A stretch of 64,000 nt of DNA from Plantactinospora mayteni (GCF_016862935.1 NZ_BONX01000032.1:1-64000); one strand, 5' to 3'. Positions 43,432 to 52,996 are shown, counted from the stretch's first letter. Numbers and translations are program-made. Notes: generated from the sequence alone by a model not told the origin.

Positions 43432-46152
43432 ATGACTCCGGATCATGGCTCTGACCGGGTTCCGGGTGGCTTCGCCGAGTTGCTCCGTCGGTGCCGGCTG
43501 GCGGCCGGGCTGACCCAGGCCGAACTCGCCGAACGGGCCGCCGTCGGGATCCGTACAGTCCGTGACCTCGAACGGGGGCGGGCGTCCCGGCCACAGCGGA
43601 CGACCGTCGAGCTGCTCGCCGCCGCGCTCGGTCTGGCCGGGCAGGACCGGGCTGACTTCGTCGCGCTGGCCCGGGGCCAGGCCGGGCCGGTGCTGGAGGT
43701 GGGCAGCCTCGCGGTGCCGACGTCCTGGCGCCTGCCGGCGCGCGGCTTCGGGCTGCCGGATCCGGGTGAGCTGATCGGCCGGGACCGGGACGTGGCCGAC
43801 CTGGCCGCGATGCTGACCGAGCAGCCGAGGGTGGCGCGCGGGGTGGTCAGCCTGGTCGGCCTCGCCGGAGTCGGCAAGACCGGGCTGGCCCTCAAGGTCG
43901 CCCGCGAGGTGACCGACGACTTTCCCGGCGGTGCCAGCGGGATCGTGATGATCGAGGGTTCCACCGAGGGCGACTTCCTGTCGGTCGTCGCCACGGTCTT
44001 CGGCGTCGGCCGGGCCAGTGACCTCGCCGGCCGGTTCTCGGACGCGCCTTCGTTGCTGCTGGTGGACGCAGTCGAGCGGGCACCCGGTGCGGCTGCCGAG
44101 GGGCTGAACCGGCTCGCCGAGATCGCGCCGACGCTGCGGGTGCTGACCACCGGCCGGCACCCGGTCGGGCTCTCCGGCGAACGGGTCCGCCCGGTCACCC
44201 CGCTGGAGGTGCCGCCGGCCGACGTCCCGGCCGAGCTCGCGGCGGTGGCGGACTATCCGGCCGTCGCGCTGCTGCTCGCCCGGCTGCGCCAGATCGGCCG
44301 CGAGCCCCCGCAGCCCGACGAGGTGGTCGCGCTCGTCGAGCTGGTACGCCGGCTCGGCGGACTGCCCCTCGCCATCGAGCTGGCCGCCGCGCACGGCCGG
44401 GTACTCAACCTGCCCGAACTCCTCGACCGGTACGGCAACCGCCTGCTCGACCTCGGTGCTCCATCGGTGGCCCGTGAGGCGGTGGTGACGCTGCGGGACG
44501 CGGTGGCGGCGAGTTACCGTCTGCTCGACGCCGACGAGCGTGCCGCGCTGCGCCGCCTCTCGGTGCTGCGCAACCGCTGGTCGGTGGAGCTGGCCGAGGC
44601 GATGCTCGCCCCCGAACCGGCCCCGTCCGACGCTCCGACCTCGCCCGCTGACCCGGAGTTCACCGACGGCGACGCGCCACCCGGCGACGGGAGCGATGCC
44701 GCGCTTCTCCGGGATCGTGGTCACGGTGCCGGCCACGATCCGGTCGGCCCGGTCGATCCGGTCCGGTTGCTGGACCGTCTGCTGGCACACGGGATGATCG
44801 GCGCCAGGGGCACCGGACCGCTCCGGTTCCGGGTACTGGACGTGGTGCGGGACTTCGCCGCCGAACGCGCCACCGCCAACGGCGAACTCGCCGGGATCCG
44901 CCGACGACACGCGTCGGTATTCGCCGGGCTGGCCGCCCGGGTCGCGCCAGATCTGGCCGGCGCGCGGCTCGTCGAGGCGGTCGGCCGGCTCGACGAGGTG
45001 GCCGGTGACCTGTGGACCGCCCTGGCGTACTCGGCGAACGACGATCCGCAGACCGCGCTGCGGCTGGCCGGGTACCTCGCCCGCTGGTGGCGCTACCGGG
45101 GGCGGGACGTGGCCGGCCGGCAGTGGCTGCGCCGGCTGCTGGACGATCCGCGTACCGCTGACGCCGAACCGGCGGCCCGGGCGTGGGCTCAGGTCGGTGT
45201 CGCGCAACTCGCCCAGGAGCACGGTGCCGGGCCGCAGGAGTTGCCGGCGGCCGAGGCGGCGGTGGCGGCGTTCCAACGGCTGGCCGACGTACCCGGTGAA
45301 CTGGCGGCCCGGAACGTGCTCTGTGGACTGTGGACCGCGATCGGCGGCCACGACGAGGCGCGGAAGCACGGCGAGGCGGCCCTGGAGCTGGCCACCCGTA
45401 CCGGACGGATCCGGGACATGGCGGTGGCGCAGAACAATCTGACCTGGCACGAGATCCGGGTCGGCGACCTGGCCGCAGCCCGACGCCGGCTGGCGGCGGT
45501 GGACCGGCTCGCCGGAGAGTGTGGCGAGGAGCGGCTCCGGGTGCTGGCCCGGGCGAACCTGGCCGAGGTGGCCCGCCTGGAGGGCCGGTACGCGGACGCG
45601 GTCCGGCACGGTCGTCGGGTGGTGGCGGCACTGGCCGACCTCGGTGACCCGGGGCACCGTCGGCGGGTACTCGGCACGGTCGCTCTGGCGCTCGCCCAGG
45701 ACGGCCGGATCGACGAGGCGACGGCGGTACTCGCCGAGTTGCGTGCCCGGAAGGCGGGTGACGGGACCGGCCCGGTCGAGTGGGAGCCCGGGGGTTCCCG
45801 GACGGACGAGACCGCTCCCCGGGGCGACGGGATCTGTGCCCTGATCGAGGCGAGCCTGGCGGTGCAGCGGGGCGACCGGGAGTGGGCGGCCGAGTGGTAC
45901 GCGGCGGCCGTGCGGGCCTGCGAAGGGTCCCGTGACCTGCGGGACGTGGCCGAGGCGCTGGTCGGGCTGGTGGCGAGCACCGACGACCCGGCGGCCCGGG
46001 AGGCGGCGGTCAAGCGCCTCGACCAGGTGTGCCGGGAGGGCGGGATCGTCCTGCTGCCTCGGGAGCGGGCGCTGGTCGACGCGGCGGACGTTGCCCGGGC
46101 CGAGCCGGACGTGGAGCGGACCGAGCCGGACGTGGAACGGGCCGAGAGCTGA
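43432..46152 (+). CDS. XRE-NB-ARC-TPR regulator (STAND-type ATPase)
   Basis: 906 residues. An XRE HTH (about 13-70: LLRRCRLAAGLTQAELAERA, GIRTVRDLERGRA) is followed by an NB-ARC/STAND NTPase with Walker A GLAGVGKTGLALK (K149) and Walker B-like SLLLVDAVERA. LGGLPLAIELAAA is the conserved GLPLA motif. TPR-like helices run from about 500 to 880. Such proteins resemble AfsR/LuxR-type antibiotic regulators but with an N-terminal XRE domain. Signal and targets are unknown. A 21-bp coding repeat (AEPDVERTEPDVERAE) ends the protein. Confidence 0.9.
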   Translation: MTPDHGSDRVPGGFAELLRRCRLAAGLTQAELAERAAVGIRTVRDLERGRASRPQRTTVELLAAALGLAGQDRADFVALARGQAGPVLEVGSLAVPTSWRLPARGFGLPDPGELIGRDRDVADLAAMLTEQPRVARGVVSLVGLAGVGKTGLALKVAREVTDDFPGGASGIVMIEGSTEGDFLSVVATVFGVGRASDLAGRFSDAPSLLLVDAVERAPGAAAEGLNRLAEIAPTLRVLTTGRHPVGLSGERVRPVTPLEVPPADVPAELAAVADYPAVALLLARLRQIGREPPQPDEVVALVELVRRLGGLPLAIELAAAHGRVLNLPELLDRYGNRLLDLGAPSVAREAVVTLRDAVAASYRLLDADERAALRRLSVLRNRWSVELAEAMLAPEPAPSDAPTSPADPEFTDGDAPPGDGSDAALLRDRGHGAGHDPVGPVDPVRLLDRLLAHGMIGARGTGPLRFRVLDVVRDFAAERATANGELAGIRRRHASVFAGLAARVAPDLAGARLVEAVGRLDEVAGDLWTALAYSANDDPQTALRLAGYLARWWRYRGRDVAGRQWLRRLLDDPRTADAEPAARAWAQVGVAQLAQEHGAGPQELPAAEAAVAAFQRLADVPGELAARNVLCGLWTAIGGHDEARKHGEAALELATRTGRIRDMAVAQNNLTWHEIRVGDLAAARRRLAAVDRLAGECGEERLRVLARANLAEVARLEGRYADAVRHGRRVVAALADLGDPGHRRRVLGTVALALAQDGRIDEATAVLAELRARKAGDGTGPVEWEPGGSRTDETAPRGDGICALIEASLAVQRGDREWAAEWYAAAVRACEGSRDLRDVAEALVGLVASTDDPAAREAAVKRLDQVCREGGIVLLPRERALVDAADVARAEPDVERTEPDVERAES

Positions 46153-46530
46153 CTGCCTGGGCGGCTCTTCCGCCACACCCTGGATCCCCGGCCGGCTCCT
46201 TCACCAGTTCGGGGCCGCGTCGGCTTCTGCCACCGGGACCGCGTCGCCTGGGCGGTGGCGCGGCTTTCGCCACTGGGGCCGTGGCGCGAGCGGGACAGCC
46301 CCCCGACAGAGCCCCTCACTGATACCCGCCCGCGCCACGTCCCCAGAGCCCCCCGGCTGCCTGAAGGTTAACCAGCAGCAGGCGCCCGTTTTTTCCGATT
46401 AATGGATGAACTGGCGATACGTGCGTGACTTCTGCCGGTCTTTCTGCCGGTGGTCCCTGGAGGTATCCGTCGTCCCCTCCGGGGTGATAAGCAGGATCCG
46501 TGGCGATTGTCGGCACTCCGTGCCCGGAGT
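46153..46530. other. Intergenic region between convergent genes
   Basis: No supported gene. GCCTG-GGTTAACC-CAGGC (46361-46384), followed a few bases later by a run of six T at 46390-46395, is a possible terminator. Two related blocks with CGCCTGGGCGG-like sequence precede it. Nothing else is recognised. Confidence 0.5.
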
Positions 46531-47031
46531 TCAACAGGCAGTGTTCGCCCCGGCGGCGGCGCCGGTGCTGCCGGCGGTGGCCCCGGGATGGACCGCGTCC
46601 CGGACGATCCGCAGCGAGTCGAGCAGGCTCGCCAGGTCGGCCGGTTCGAGTTGACCGATGAACCAGTCCTGGATGAGCTGGATGTGGCCGGGGAGCGTCT
46701 CGTCGAGCCGTGCCATGCCGGACTCCGTCACCACCGCGTACGCGCTGCGCCGGTCCGAGGGGCAGGCGCGGCGGCCGAGCAGGCCGTCCCGCTCCATCCG
46801 GTCGACGACCCGGGTCACGCCGCTGGTGGAGAGCGAGGTCTGCGCCGCGAGATCGGTCATCCGGAGTTGGTGCTCGGGCGAGCGGGCCAGCCGCATCAGG
46901 ACCTCGAACTCCACCGTCGACAGCCCGTGCTCCTCGAACTGGGCGGCAAATCTGGCGGCGAGCCCGGCGTACACCTCCATCACCAGCCCCACGGCCGTGA
47001 TCCGGGCGTCGTCGTAGAGGTTCTTGGTCAC
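46531..47031 (-). CDS. MarR-family regulator divergent from yceI-like gene
   Basis: 166 residues. The winged HTH lies at about 37-105: LSTVEFEVLMRLARSPEHQLRMTDLA (in part), TSLSTSGVTRVVDRMERDGLL, and wing RACPSDRRSAYAVVTE. The C-terminal tail is Ala/Gly-rich. GTG start. It diverges from a YceI-family gene across 98 bp containing an 8-bp inverted repeat that spans a -35 box, so it likely represses both genes. Confidence 0.9.
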   Translation of the reverse strand: MTKNLYDDARITAVGLVMEVYAGLAARFAAQFEEHGLSTVEFEVLMRLARSPEHQLRMTDLAAQTSLSTSGVTRVVDRMERDGLLGRRACPSDRRSAYAVVTESGMARLDETLPGHIQLIQDWFIGQLEPADLASLLDSLRIVRDAVHPGATAGSTGAAAGANTAC

Positions 47032-47038
47032 GCCGCCA

Positions 47039-47081
47039 TCGTAGCAGTCGTTGACACAGGGAATATTGCTACGACTATAGT
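47039..47081. promoter_or_regulatory. Promoter and MarR-type operator before the YceI-family gene
   Basis: TCGTAGCA (47039-47046) and TGCTACGA (47067-47074) form a perfect 8-bp inverted repeat. Between them lies TTGACA (47051-47056); TATAGT (47076-47081) is a matching -10 at 19 bp. A regulator bound here would block RNA polymerase. Confidence 0.72.
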
Positions 47082-47129
47082 TGCTCCGTCAGTCATCGGC
47101 TATACAACCTATTCCTGGGAAGGCATACC

Positions 47130-47714
47130 ATGACCAGCAGCGCCGAGCCCGCCACCACCCGTACGTGGGAAGGGCTGACGATCCCCACCGCCGGCACCTA
47201 CCTGCTCGACCAGGCGCACAAGCGCGTCGGGTTCGTGGCCCGGCACATGATGGTGAGCAAGGTCCGCGGCCAGTTCCGCGAGGCGGAGGCGACGGTCACC
47301 GTCTCCGAGAACCCGCTGGAGTCCGCGGTGACCGCGACCATCCAGGCCGGCAGCATCGACACCGGCCAGACCGACCGGGACAACCACCTGCGCAGCGGTG
47401 ACTTCCTGGAGTCGGAGAAGTACCCGACCCTGGAGTTCCGCAGCACCGGGGTCAAGTCGCACAGCGGCAACGAGTTCGTGCTCACCGGTGACCTCACGAT
47501 CAAGGACGTCACCAAGCAGGTCGACCTGGAGGTCGAGTTCGAGGGCGCCGGCCGCAGCCCGTTCGGCCAGGACATCTTCGGCTTCACCGCGACCACCGAG
47601 ATCGACCGCGAGGAGTTCGGGCTGACCTGGAACGTCGCGCTGGAGACCGGCGGCGTACTGGTCGGCAAGAAGATCAAGATTGAGATCGAGGGCGAGGCCA
47701 TCCGCCAGGGCTGA
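47130..47714 (+). CDS. YceI-family lipid-binding-like protein
   Basis: 194 residues. TYLLDQAHKRVGFVARHMMVSKVRG is the standard YceI N terminus (in part), followed by GSIDTGQTDRDNHLRSGDFL and LTIKDVTKQVDLEVEFEG. The fold is a lipocalin-like barrel that binds polyisoprenoids in characterised members. There is no signal peptide, so it is probably cytoplasmic. Probably controlled by the divergent MarR gene. A hairpin follows 39 bp after the stop. Confidence 0.93.
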   Translation: MTSSAEPATTRTWEGLTIPTAGTYLLDQAHKRVGFVARHMMVSKVRGQFREAEATVTVSENPLESAVTATIQAGSIDTGQTDRDNHLRSGDFLESEKYPTLEFRSTGVKSHSGNEFVLTGDLTIKDVTKQVDLEVEFEGAGRSPFGQDIFGFTATTEIDREEFGLTWNVALETGGVLVGKKIKIEIEGEAIRQG

Positions 47715-47753
47715 CTTCCGCCGCCCGACCGCGGGTCGGGTCGAGACGAGGAT

Positions 47754-47785
47754 GCCCCGGTCGCCGATCAGATGGTGACCGGGGC
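47754..47785. terminator. Hairpin terminator after the YceI-family gene
   Basis: GCCCCGGTCGCC pairs with GGTGACCGGGGC (one G-T pair) around eight bases. A second smaller hairpin, CCCGACC-GC-GGGTCGGG, lies just upstream at about 47724-47741. Confidence 0.8.
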
Positions 47786-47992
47786 GCCTCATTGGGTAAT
47801 CCGCCCGGTGGAGAGAGCAGCTCGATCGTGTGCGATGGTGGACGCAGCGCTGCCGTTCGCTCACCCTGGGCCGGCGGGCGCCGTGGCTGTGGCCATGTGT
47901 GCGCGGCGCTCCTACGGTAATGATCCGGACGCGCTTCCGCTGGACACGGCCCTGCGGAACTGCGCAGACAGCGCCTCGCGGCGGGAGGGTTG

Positions 47993-49471
47993 ATGGGCCA
48001 GGACGTGTCGGAGGTCCCCTTCACCCGGGAGGACCGGATCCGATACCGCCAGAAGGTACGCCGCTGTCTGGACGTCTTCGCGCTCATGCTGGACGACTTC
48101 GGCTTCGACGCCGACCGGCCGACCACCGGCCTGGAGATCGAACTGAACCTGGTGGACGCGAACGCCGAGCCGGCGATGCGCAACGCGGAGGTGCTGGACA
48201 ATCTCGCCGACCCGAGCTTCCAGACCGAGCTGGGCCAGTTCAACCTGGAACTCAACGCCCGGCCCCGGCTGATCGAGGGAGCCGGCTTCGCCGACTACGA
48301 GCAGGACCTGCGGGCCAGCCTCGGCCGGGCGGAGGAGTTGGCGGTCAAGTCCGACGCCAACATCATCCTGATCGGCATCCTGCCCACCCTCACCCCCCGG
48401 CACCTGGTCCGGGACAACCTCTCCAGCAACGAGCGCTACCAGGTGCTCAACGACCAGATCGTCGCCGCCCGGGGCGAGGACATCGAACTGGACATCCGGG
48501 GCGTCGAGCGGTTGCAGACCCACACCGACTCGATCGTCTCCGAGGCCGCCTGCACCAGTCTCCAGTTCCACCTCCAGGTCGCGCCGGACAGCTTCGCCGA
48601 CTACTGGAACGCCTCGCAGGCGATCGCCGGAGTCCAGGTCGCGCTCGGCGCCAACTCGCCGTTCCTGCACGGCCGGCAGCTCTGGGCCGAGACCCGGGTC
48701 GCCCTCTTCGAGCAGGCCACCGACACCCGGCCGGACGAACTCAAGGCCCAGGGGGTACGCCCCCGGGTCTGGTTCGGCGAGCGGTGGATCACCTCGATCT
48801 TCGACCTCTTCGAGGAGAACGTCCGATACTTCCCGCCGCTGCTGCCGATCTGCGACGACGAGGACCCGGTCGAGGTGCTGCACAACGGCGGCATTCCCCG
48901 CCTACCCGAACTGCGGCTGCACAACGGCACCGTCTACCGGTGGAACCGGCCGGTCTACGACATCATGAACGGCCGCCCGCACCTGCGGGTGGAGAACCGG
49001 GTACTCCCGGCCGGGCCGACCGTGCTCGACATGCTGGCCAACGCCGCCTTCTACTTCGGGCTGGCCCGTGACCTGGCCGAGGGCGAACGGCCGATCTGGA
49101 GTCAACTGACGTTCAGCGCGGCCGAGGAGAACTTCCACTCGGCTTCCCGGCGCGGAATCGACGCCCACGTCGCCTGGCCCCGGCTCGGTGAGGTGAAGGT
49201 GACCGAGCTGGTACTCGACGTACTGCTGCCGAGGGCGGCGGCCGGGCTGGACCGGTTCGGGGTCGGTGCCGACCACCGGGACCGGCTGCTCGGCATCATC
49301 GAGCAGCGCTGCCGTACCGGCCGCAACGGGGCGGTGTGGCAGGTCGAGGCGGTGCAGTCCGCCGAACGTGGTCGAGGGATGGACCGGTCCCAGGCCCTGC
49401 ACCACATGCTGCGCCGGTACGGCGAACTCCAGCGGACCGCCCAGCCCGTGCACACCTGGCCGGTCGACTGA
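47993..49471 (+). CDS. Glutamate-cysteine ligase family protein (GCS2-like)
   Basis: 492 residues. GLEIELNLVD near residue 45 is the GCS-type catalytic strand binding metal and glutamate, with QTELGQFNLELNARP and ACTSLQFHLQVAP as further active-site strands. The fold is carboxylate-amine ligase. Actinomycetes use such enzymes for gamma-glutamylcysteine-like or ergothioneine-type compounds, but this long form is of uncertain substrate. The ATG follows GGGAGGGTTG. It is flanked upstream by a terminator, so it is transcribed alone. Confidence 0.85.
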   Translation: MGQDVSEVPFTREDRIRYRQKVRRCLDVFALMLDDFGFDADRPTTGLEIELNLVDANAEPAMRNAEVLDNLADPSFQTELGQFNLELNARPRLIEGAGFADYEQDLRASLGRAEELAVKSDANIILIGILPTLTPRHLVRDNLSSNERYQVLNDQIVAARGEDIELDIRGVERLQTHTDSIVSEAACTSLQFHLQVAPDSFADYWNASQAIAGVQVALGANSPFLHGRQLWAETRVALFEQATDTRPDELKAQGVRPRVWFGERWITSIFDLFEENVRYFPPLLPICDDEDPVEVLHNGGIPRLPELRLHNGTVYRWNRPVYDIMNGRPHLRVENRVLPAGPTVLDMLANAAFYFGLARDLAEGERPIWSQLTFSAAEENFHSASRRGIDAHVAWPRLGEVKVTELVLDVLLPRAAAGLDRFGVGADHRDRLLGIIEQRCRTGRNGAVWQVEAVQSAERGRGMDRSQALHHMLRRYGELQRTAQPVHTWPVD

Positions 49472-49538
49472 CTCCGCGTGTCGGCGTACCACCCGCTTGA
49501 CGACCTCGACGAGCACGGCGACCACAGAGCGGCCACCG

Positions 49539-50942
49539 TCAGCGGGAGCGGCGACCCAACCGGCCCAGCCTGCCCTTCAGACCGCCCCCGGCGACCGGCT
49601 CGGCGGACTCCTCCGGCCCGGTCGCCCCGTCGGTGGCACCCTCCGGCTTGGCGCCGACCGGCGCGGGTACGCCGTCGGACCCGGAGTCCTGGCGCTGGGC
49701 GGGGGCGGCGGCGGTCGACGGTACCCCGGAGGTGTCGGCCTGGTCGGCGCCGCGCCGCGCCTTGCGGCCGGGCTGACCCGGCAGCCGCGCGGATCGGCCG
49801 GCACCGCCCGACGGACCGCTCCCAGGATCGCCGCTGCGGTCGGTTTCCTGCCCAGGGTCGGTGGACGGGACGGGGGCGTCGATCGGCCGGGCCTTCCGGT
49901 CGGCCTTCCCCGACCGGGTGCCCGTGCCGGGCGGTGGGGTCGCCGGGCTGCCGCCGGCGGCCGGTGGTGCGTCCGTCCCGGTCCCGGGCGGGAGCGGCAC
50001 GGCGGGGGAGTCGACGGATTCCGCCCGTCGGGCCATCGTCTCCGATCGCTGTGCCAGCGCCGCCACCAGCGCGGACCCGGCGAGACCGGCGACCACCGCG
50101 TACGGTGCCATCAGGTGCGCCGACACCTGCTCGGGACGGATGCCCACCAGCCGGGGTGCGGCGAGGAAGTAGGCGATCGCCACCAGCAACGGCCCGCTGA
50201 TGCCGGAGATGGCGGCACCGACCCGGGCCGCCGGCCGGCGGGCCGCCGAGCGGGCGGCGAGCGCACCGATCAGCAGCGCCGAACCGAGCGACAGCGCGGC
50301 ACCGGGCCAGTAGAAGTATTCGCGGAACCAGAAGCGTTCGCCGTCGGAGGTCAACTGCCAGACCCCGAGCTGGGCGGCGGAGAGCCCGCGCCCGGAGAGT
50401 ACGCCGTCGACGACCGCGATCACCGCGAGTGCCCAGAGCCAGCAGACCGTACCGAGCACGTTGCTGGCGACCGCCGGTGACGAGATCGCCCAGAGCGCCG
50501 CCACCAGCCCGAGCAGGATGCCGAGGATGGCGTAGCCGGCCGCGACGGTCTGTGGCGCGGAGGTGTCGGCCCGTACCGCCGCCCGGGCGGGTACGGCGAC
50601 CAGCACCACGGTGACCAACGCGCCGATCGCACTGGAGACGGCGAGCGCGGCCCGCCACAGGAAGGTGGCCAGGGTCGGCGGCGGATCCCCGGCGCGGCCG
50701 GCGGAACGTCGGCCACCTCCGCCGAGCCGGTGCGCGCAGACCGCACCGGCGACGGTCGAGGTGGCGGCTATCCAGGCGGCCCAGGTGAGGCTGGCGACCC
50801 AGGCCGCCTCGCTCGTGCCGCCGGCCGACGGCAGCCAGGCGATGATGCCGAGCCCGTAGCCGAAGCCCAGTTGAGCGGCGCCGGCGCCGGCGGCAACGCC
50901 GACCGCCGTCGCGACGGATCCTCCCCAGCCTCGTGCGGCCAT
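49539..50942 (-). CDS. Multi-pass membrane protein with a disordered C-terminal tail
   Basis: 467 residues. About eight hydrophobic helices lie between residues 5 and 320 (GSVATAVGVAAGAGAAQLGF, SAIGALVTVVLVAVPA, ILGILLGLVAALWAISSPAV, LLVAIAYFLAAPRL among them). The last 150 residues are a Pro/Gly/Ser/Arg tail ending GRLGRLGRRSR. No family is recognised. TACGCT seven bases before the ATG fits a leaderless start; a second ATG at 50963 is possible. It diverges from the first PASTA protein gene. Confidence 0.72.
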   Translation of the reverse strand: MAARGWGGSVATAVGVAAGAGAAQLGFGYGLGIIAWLPSAGGTSEAAWVASLTWAAWIAATSTVAGAVCAHRLGGGGRRSAGRAGDPPPTLATFLWRAALAVSSAIGALVTVVLVAVPARAAVRADTSAPQTVAAGYAILGILLGLVAALWAISSPAVASNVLGTVCWLWALAVIAVVDGVLSGRGLSAAQLGVWQLTSDGERFWFREYFYWPGAALSLGSALLIGALAARSAARRPAARVGAAISGISGPLLVAIAYFLAAPRLVGIRPEQVSAHLMAPYAVVAGLAGSALVAALAQRSETMARRAESVDSPAVPLPPGTGTDAPPAAGGSPATPPPGTGTRSGKADRKARPIDAPVPSTDPGQETDRSGDPGSGPSGGAGRSARLPGQPGRKARRGADQADTSGVPSTAAAPAQRQDSGSDGVPAPVGAKPEGATDGATGPEESAEPVAGGGLKGRLGRLGRRSR

Positions 50943-51130
50943 GCGGGGCAGCGTAGCGTCCATCCGGCGCTGGGGGCGAGCCGCGAACCGGGGGCAGTCG
51001 CACCGACACGAACCGTGGCCGGTTGCGCTCCGAGGGCCGGGCCACCGATGCTGTCGGGCAACACACTTCCACCGGGCGGGTCGGAACAACGGCGTGGCTT
51101 TCGTACGCCGGATGGTGAGGCAGGGTCGGC

Positions 51131-51805
51131 ATGACGGATGAGGCTGTGGCGAGGCACCCGGACCTGGACGGCGATCCCTCGAACCGGACGGGTCTGTTCG
51201 CGGGCGCGGCGGTCGGGCTGGTCATCTGCGCCGTCGTCGGTGCCCTCGGCGGCTACCTGCTGGCCGGCGGCGGCGACCCGGAGCCGCCCTTCGACGCCGG
51301 GCGTACCACCCCGACGGTGGAGGCGACGGAGCAGTCGCCCCGGAGTACGCCGAGCCGGACCCCCAGCCGCCGGCCGAGCAGCACCCCGCCGCCGATCGGC
51401 CAGATGATCCTGCCCGACCTGGTCGGCAAGGACTTCCAGCGAGCCCGGGAGGAGTTGCGCGGGCTCGGCCTCGGGGTGCAGTTCGTCTTCGGCAGCGCGG
51501 GTGACGACCCGAGTGTCGCCAGTACCAACCCGAGGGGTGGCACCGCGGTGAAGCGGGGCATCACCGTACGGGTCACCGTGGTGGGCGCGGCACCGGAGGT
51601 GGTGGTACCGGCACTTGCCGGCGAGTCGTGCAAGCAGGCCGCACGGCGACTGGTCGACGACGGCCTCTATCCCAACTATCCGACCGGTGAGCGGGGCGAG
51701 GTACGCGACCAGGAGCCGCCCGGCGGTACGGTGCTGCGCTGGAACGACCGGGTCCGGCTCTACTGCTCCGACGGTCCCGTCTCCGGCGCAACGCCGACGC
51801 CGTAG
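51131..51805 (+). CDS. PASTA-domain membrane protein without a kinase
   Basis: 224 residues. One membrane helix (LFAGAAVGLVICAVVGALGG, residues 22-45) and a Ser/Thr/Pro linker precede two PASTA domains: QMILPDLVGKDFQRAREELRG (in part) and VVVPALAGESCKQAARRLVDD. PASTA domains bind uncrosslinked peptidoglycan, usually as the outer part of Ser/Thr kinases; here no kinase is attached. The topology places the domains outside. The 3' end is part of a 53-bp tandem duplication. Confidence 0.88.
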   Translation: MTDEAVARHPDLDGDPSNRTGLFAGAAVGLVICAVVGALGGYLLAGGGDPEPPFDAGRTTPTVEATEQSPRSTPSRTPSRRPSSTPPPIGQMILPDLVGKDFQRAREELRGLGLGVQFVFGSAGDDPSVASTNPRGGTAVKRGITVRVTVVGAAPEVVVPALAGESCKQAARRLVDDGLYPNYPTGERGEVRDQEPPGGTVLRWNDRVRLYCSDGPVSGATPTP

Positions 51806-51859
51806 CCCGGCTCTACTGCTCCGACGGTCCCGCCTCGGGCGGAACGCCGACGCCGTAAC
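51754..51859. repeat. 53-bp tandem duplication spanning the PASTA gene stop
   Basis: Copy one (51754-51806) includes the last codons and TAG of the PASTA gene; copy two (51807-51859) differs at a few sites and ends in TAA. A third partial copy (CCGGCTACCC) follows. Confidence 0.93.
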
Positions 51860-51975
51860 CCGGCTACCCAGCGTCGAACGGGCAGACACGCCCGGACTCG
51901 CGACGATGGTCGGCAGCACGTCCGGCCGGATAGGTTTGACGCGGTTCGCCTGGTCCGATGGCGAGAGGACGTGGC

Positions 51976-52842
51976 ATGGCCGACGATCCGCGGCAGCCTC
52001 CGGACGACCGGGGTGTGGACGGAGACCGGGGCGTACCCGACGGCCGGCCGGAGGACGAGAGCCCGAGCGCGCCGCCCACCGACACCGGTGCCGGCCCGGA
52101 CGACGCCACCCGGCTCGGCGAGACCGCTCAACAGCCCGGCGCCGCAGACGCCACCCGGCGTGGTGAGACTGTCCGGCAGCCCGGTCCGGACGATGCCACC
52201 CGGGTCGCTGAGACCGCCCAGCAGCCCGGTACGGCGGACGCCACCGCGCCGATCCCGCCCCGCGAGCCGGCCTGGTCCGGCCGGGCCGGAGTGCCGCCCC
52301 GGGGCGCGGATCCGCCCCGCCCGCCGCAGCCGGACTGGAGTTACGGCGCCGAGCCGGACGACCGGCGCTGGTGGATGCCGATCCTGCTCGGGACGGTGGC
52401 GGTGATCCTGCTCGGCGTCCTGGTGGTCGCCGGCTGGGCGATCGTCGACTCGGCCCGACGCGACGTACCCAGCTCGCCGTCCCCGGTGGTGACCACCTCG
52501 GCGGCGCCCACCACGCCCACCACCGCCCCGCCGACCAGCGCCGCGACGACGCCGAGCGCCACCCCGAGCGTCACGACCGGCGCACCGGTACTGCTGCCTC
52601 CGCTCGTCGGACTGTCCCAGCAGGAGGCGGTGGCGGAGCTGGAGCGGCTGGGGCTGGTGCCCCGGATCGTGCCGCGGACCTCCGGCCGGCCGCCGGGGAC
52701 CGTGCTGGACACGGAGCCATCGACCGGTACCGAGGTCGAGCCGGGTGGCGAGGTCGTCCTCGTGGTCGCCGAGCCGCCGACCCCGCCGCCGAGCACGGCA
52801 CCCGGTCCCACCGGCCCGACCCAACCCACGCCGGACGGCTGA
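51976..52842 (+). CDS. Second PASTA-domain membrane protein
   Basis: 288 residues. The N-terminal 130 residues are disordered and contain three 15-17 residue repeats of the form DATRxGETxQQPG. One membrane helix (WWMPILLGTVAVILLGVLVVA, about 132-155, in part) and a Thr/Pro-rich linker follow, then one PASTA domain: VLLPPLVGLSQQEAVAELER with PGTVLDTEPSTGTEVEPGG. The start is the ATG after GAGAGGACGTGGC. It sits beside another kinase-less PASTA protein and may have arisen from it. Confidence 0.85.
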   Translation: MADDPRQPPDDRGVDGDRGVPDGRPEDESPSAPPTDTGAGPDDATRLGETAQQPGAADATRRGETVRQPGPDDATRVAETAQQPGTADATAPIPPREPAWSGRAGVPPRGADPPRPPQPDWSYGAEPDDRRWWMPILLGTVAVILLGVLVVAGWAIVDSARRDVPSSPSPVVTTSAAPTTPTTAPPTSAATTPSATPSVTTGAPVLLPPLVGLSQQEAVAELERLGLVPRIVPRTSGRPPGTVLDTEPSTGTEVEPGGEVVLVVAEPPTPPPSTAPGPTGPTQPTPDG

Positions 52843-52996
52843 GCCCTCGGCACCGCCACAGCCCCGGCAGGACCGGACGACCCAGGAACGATCTGGGCGA
52901 GGCGGGCATGAGCTAGGCGAGGCGGGCCCGAGCGGTCCGGTCGGGCGGCGTGCGAGAGGTGGCACGGTCGCCGGCCCGGAGACGGGTCCGGACCGG

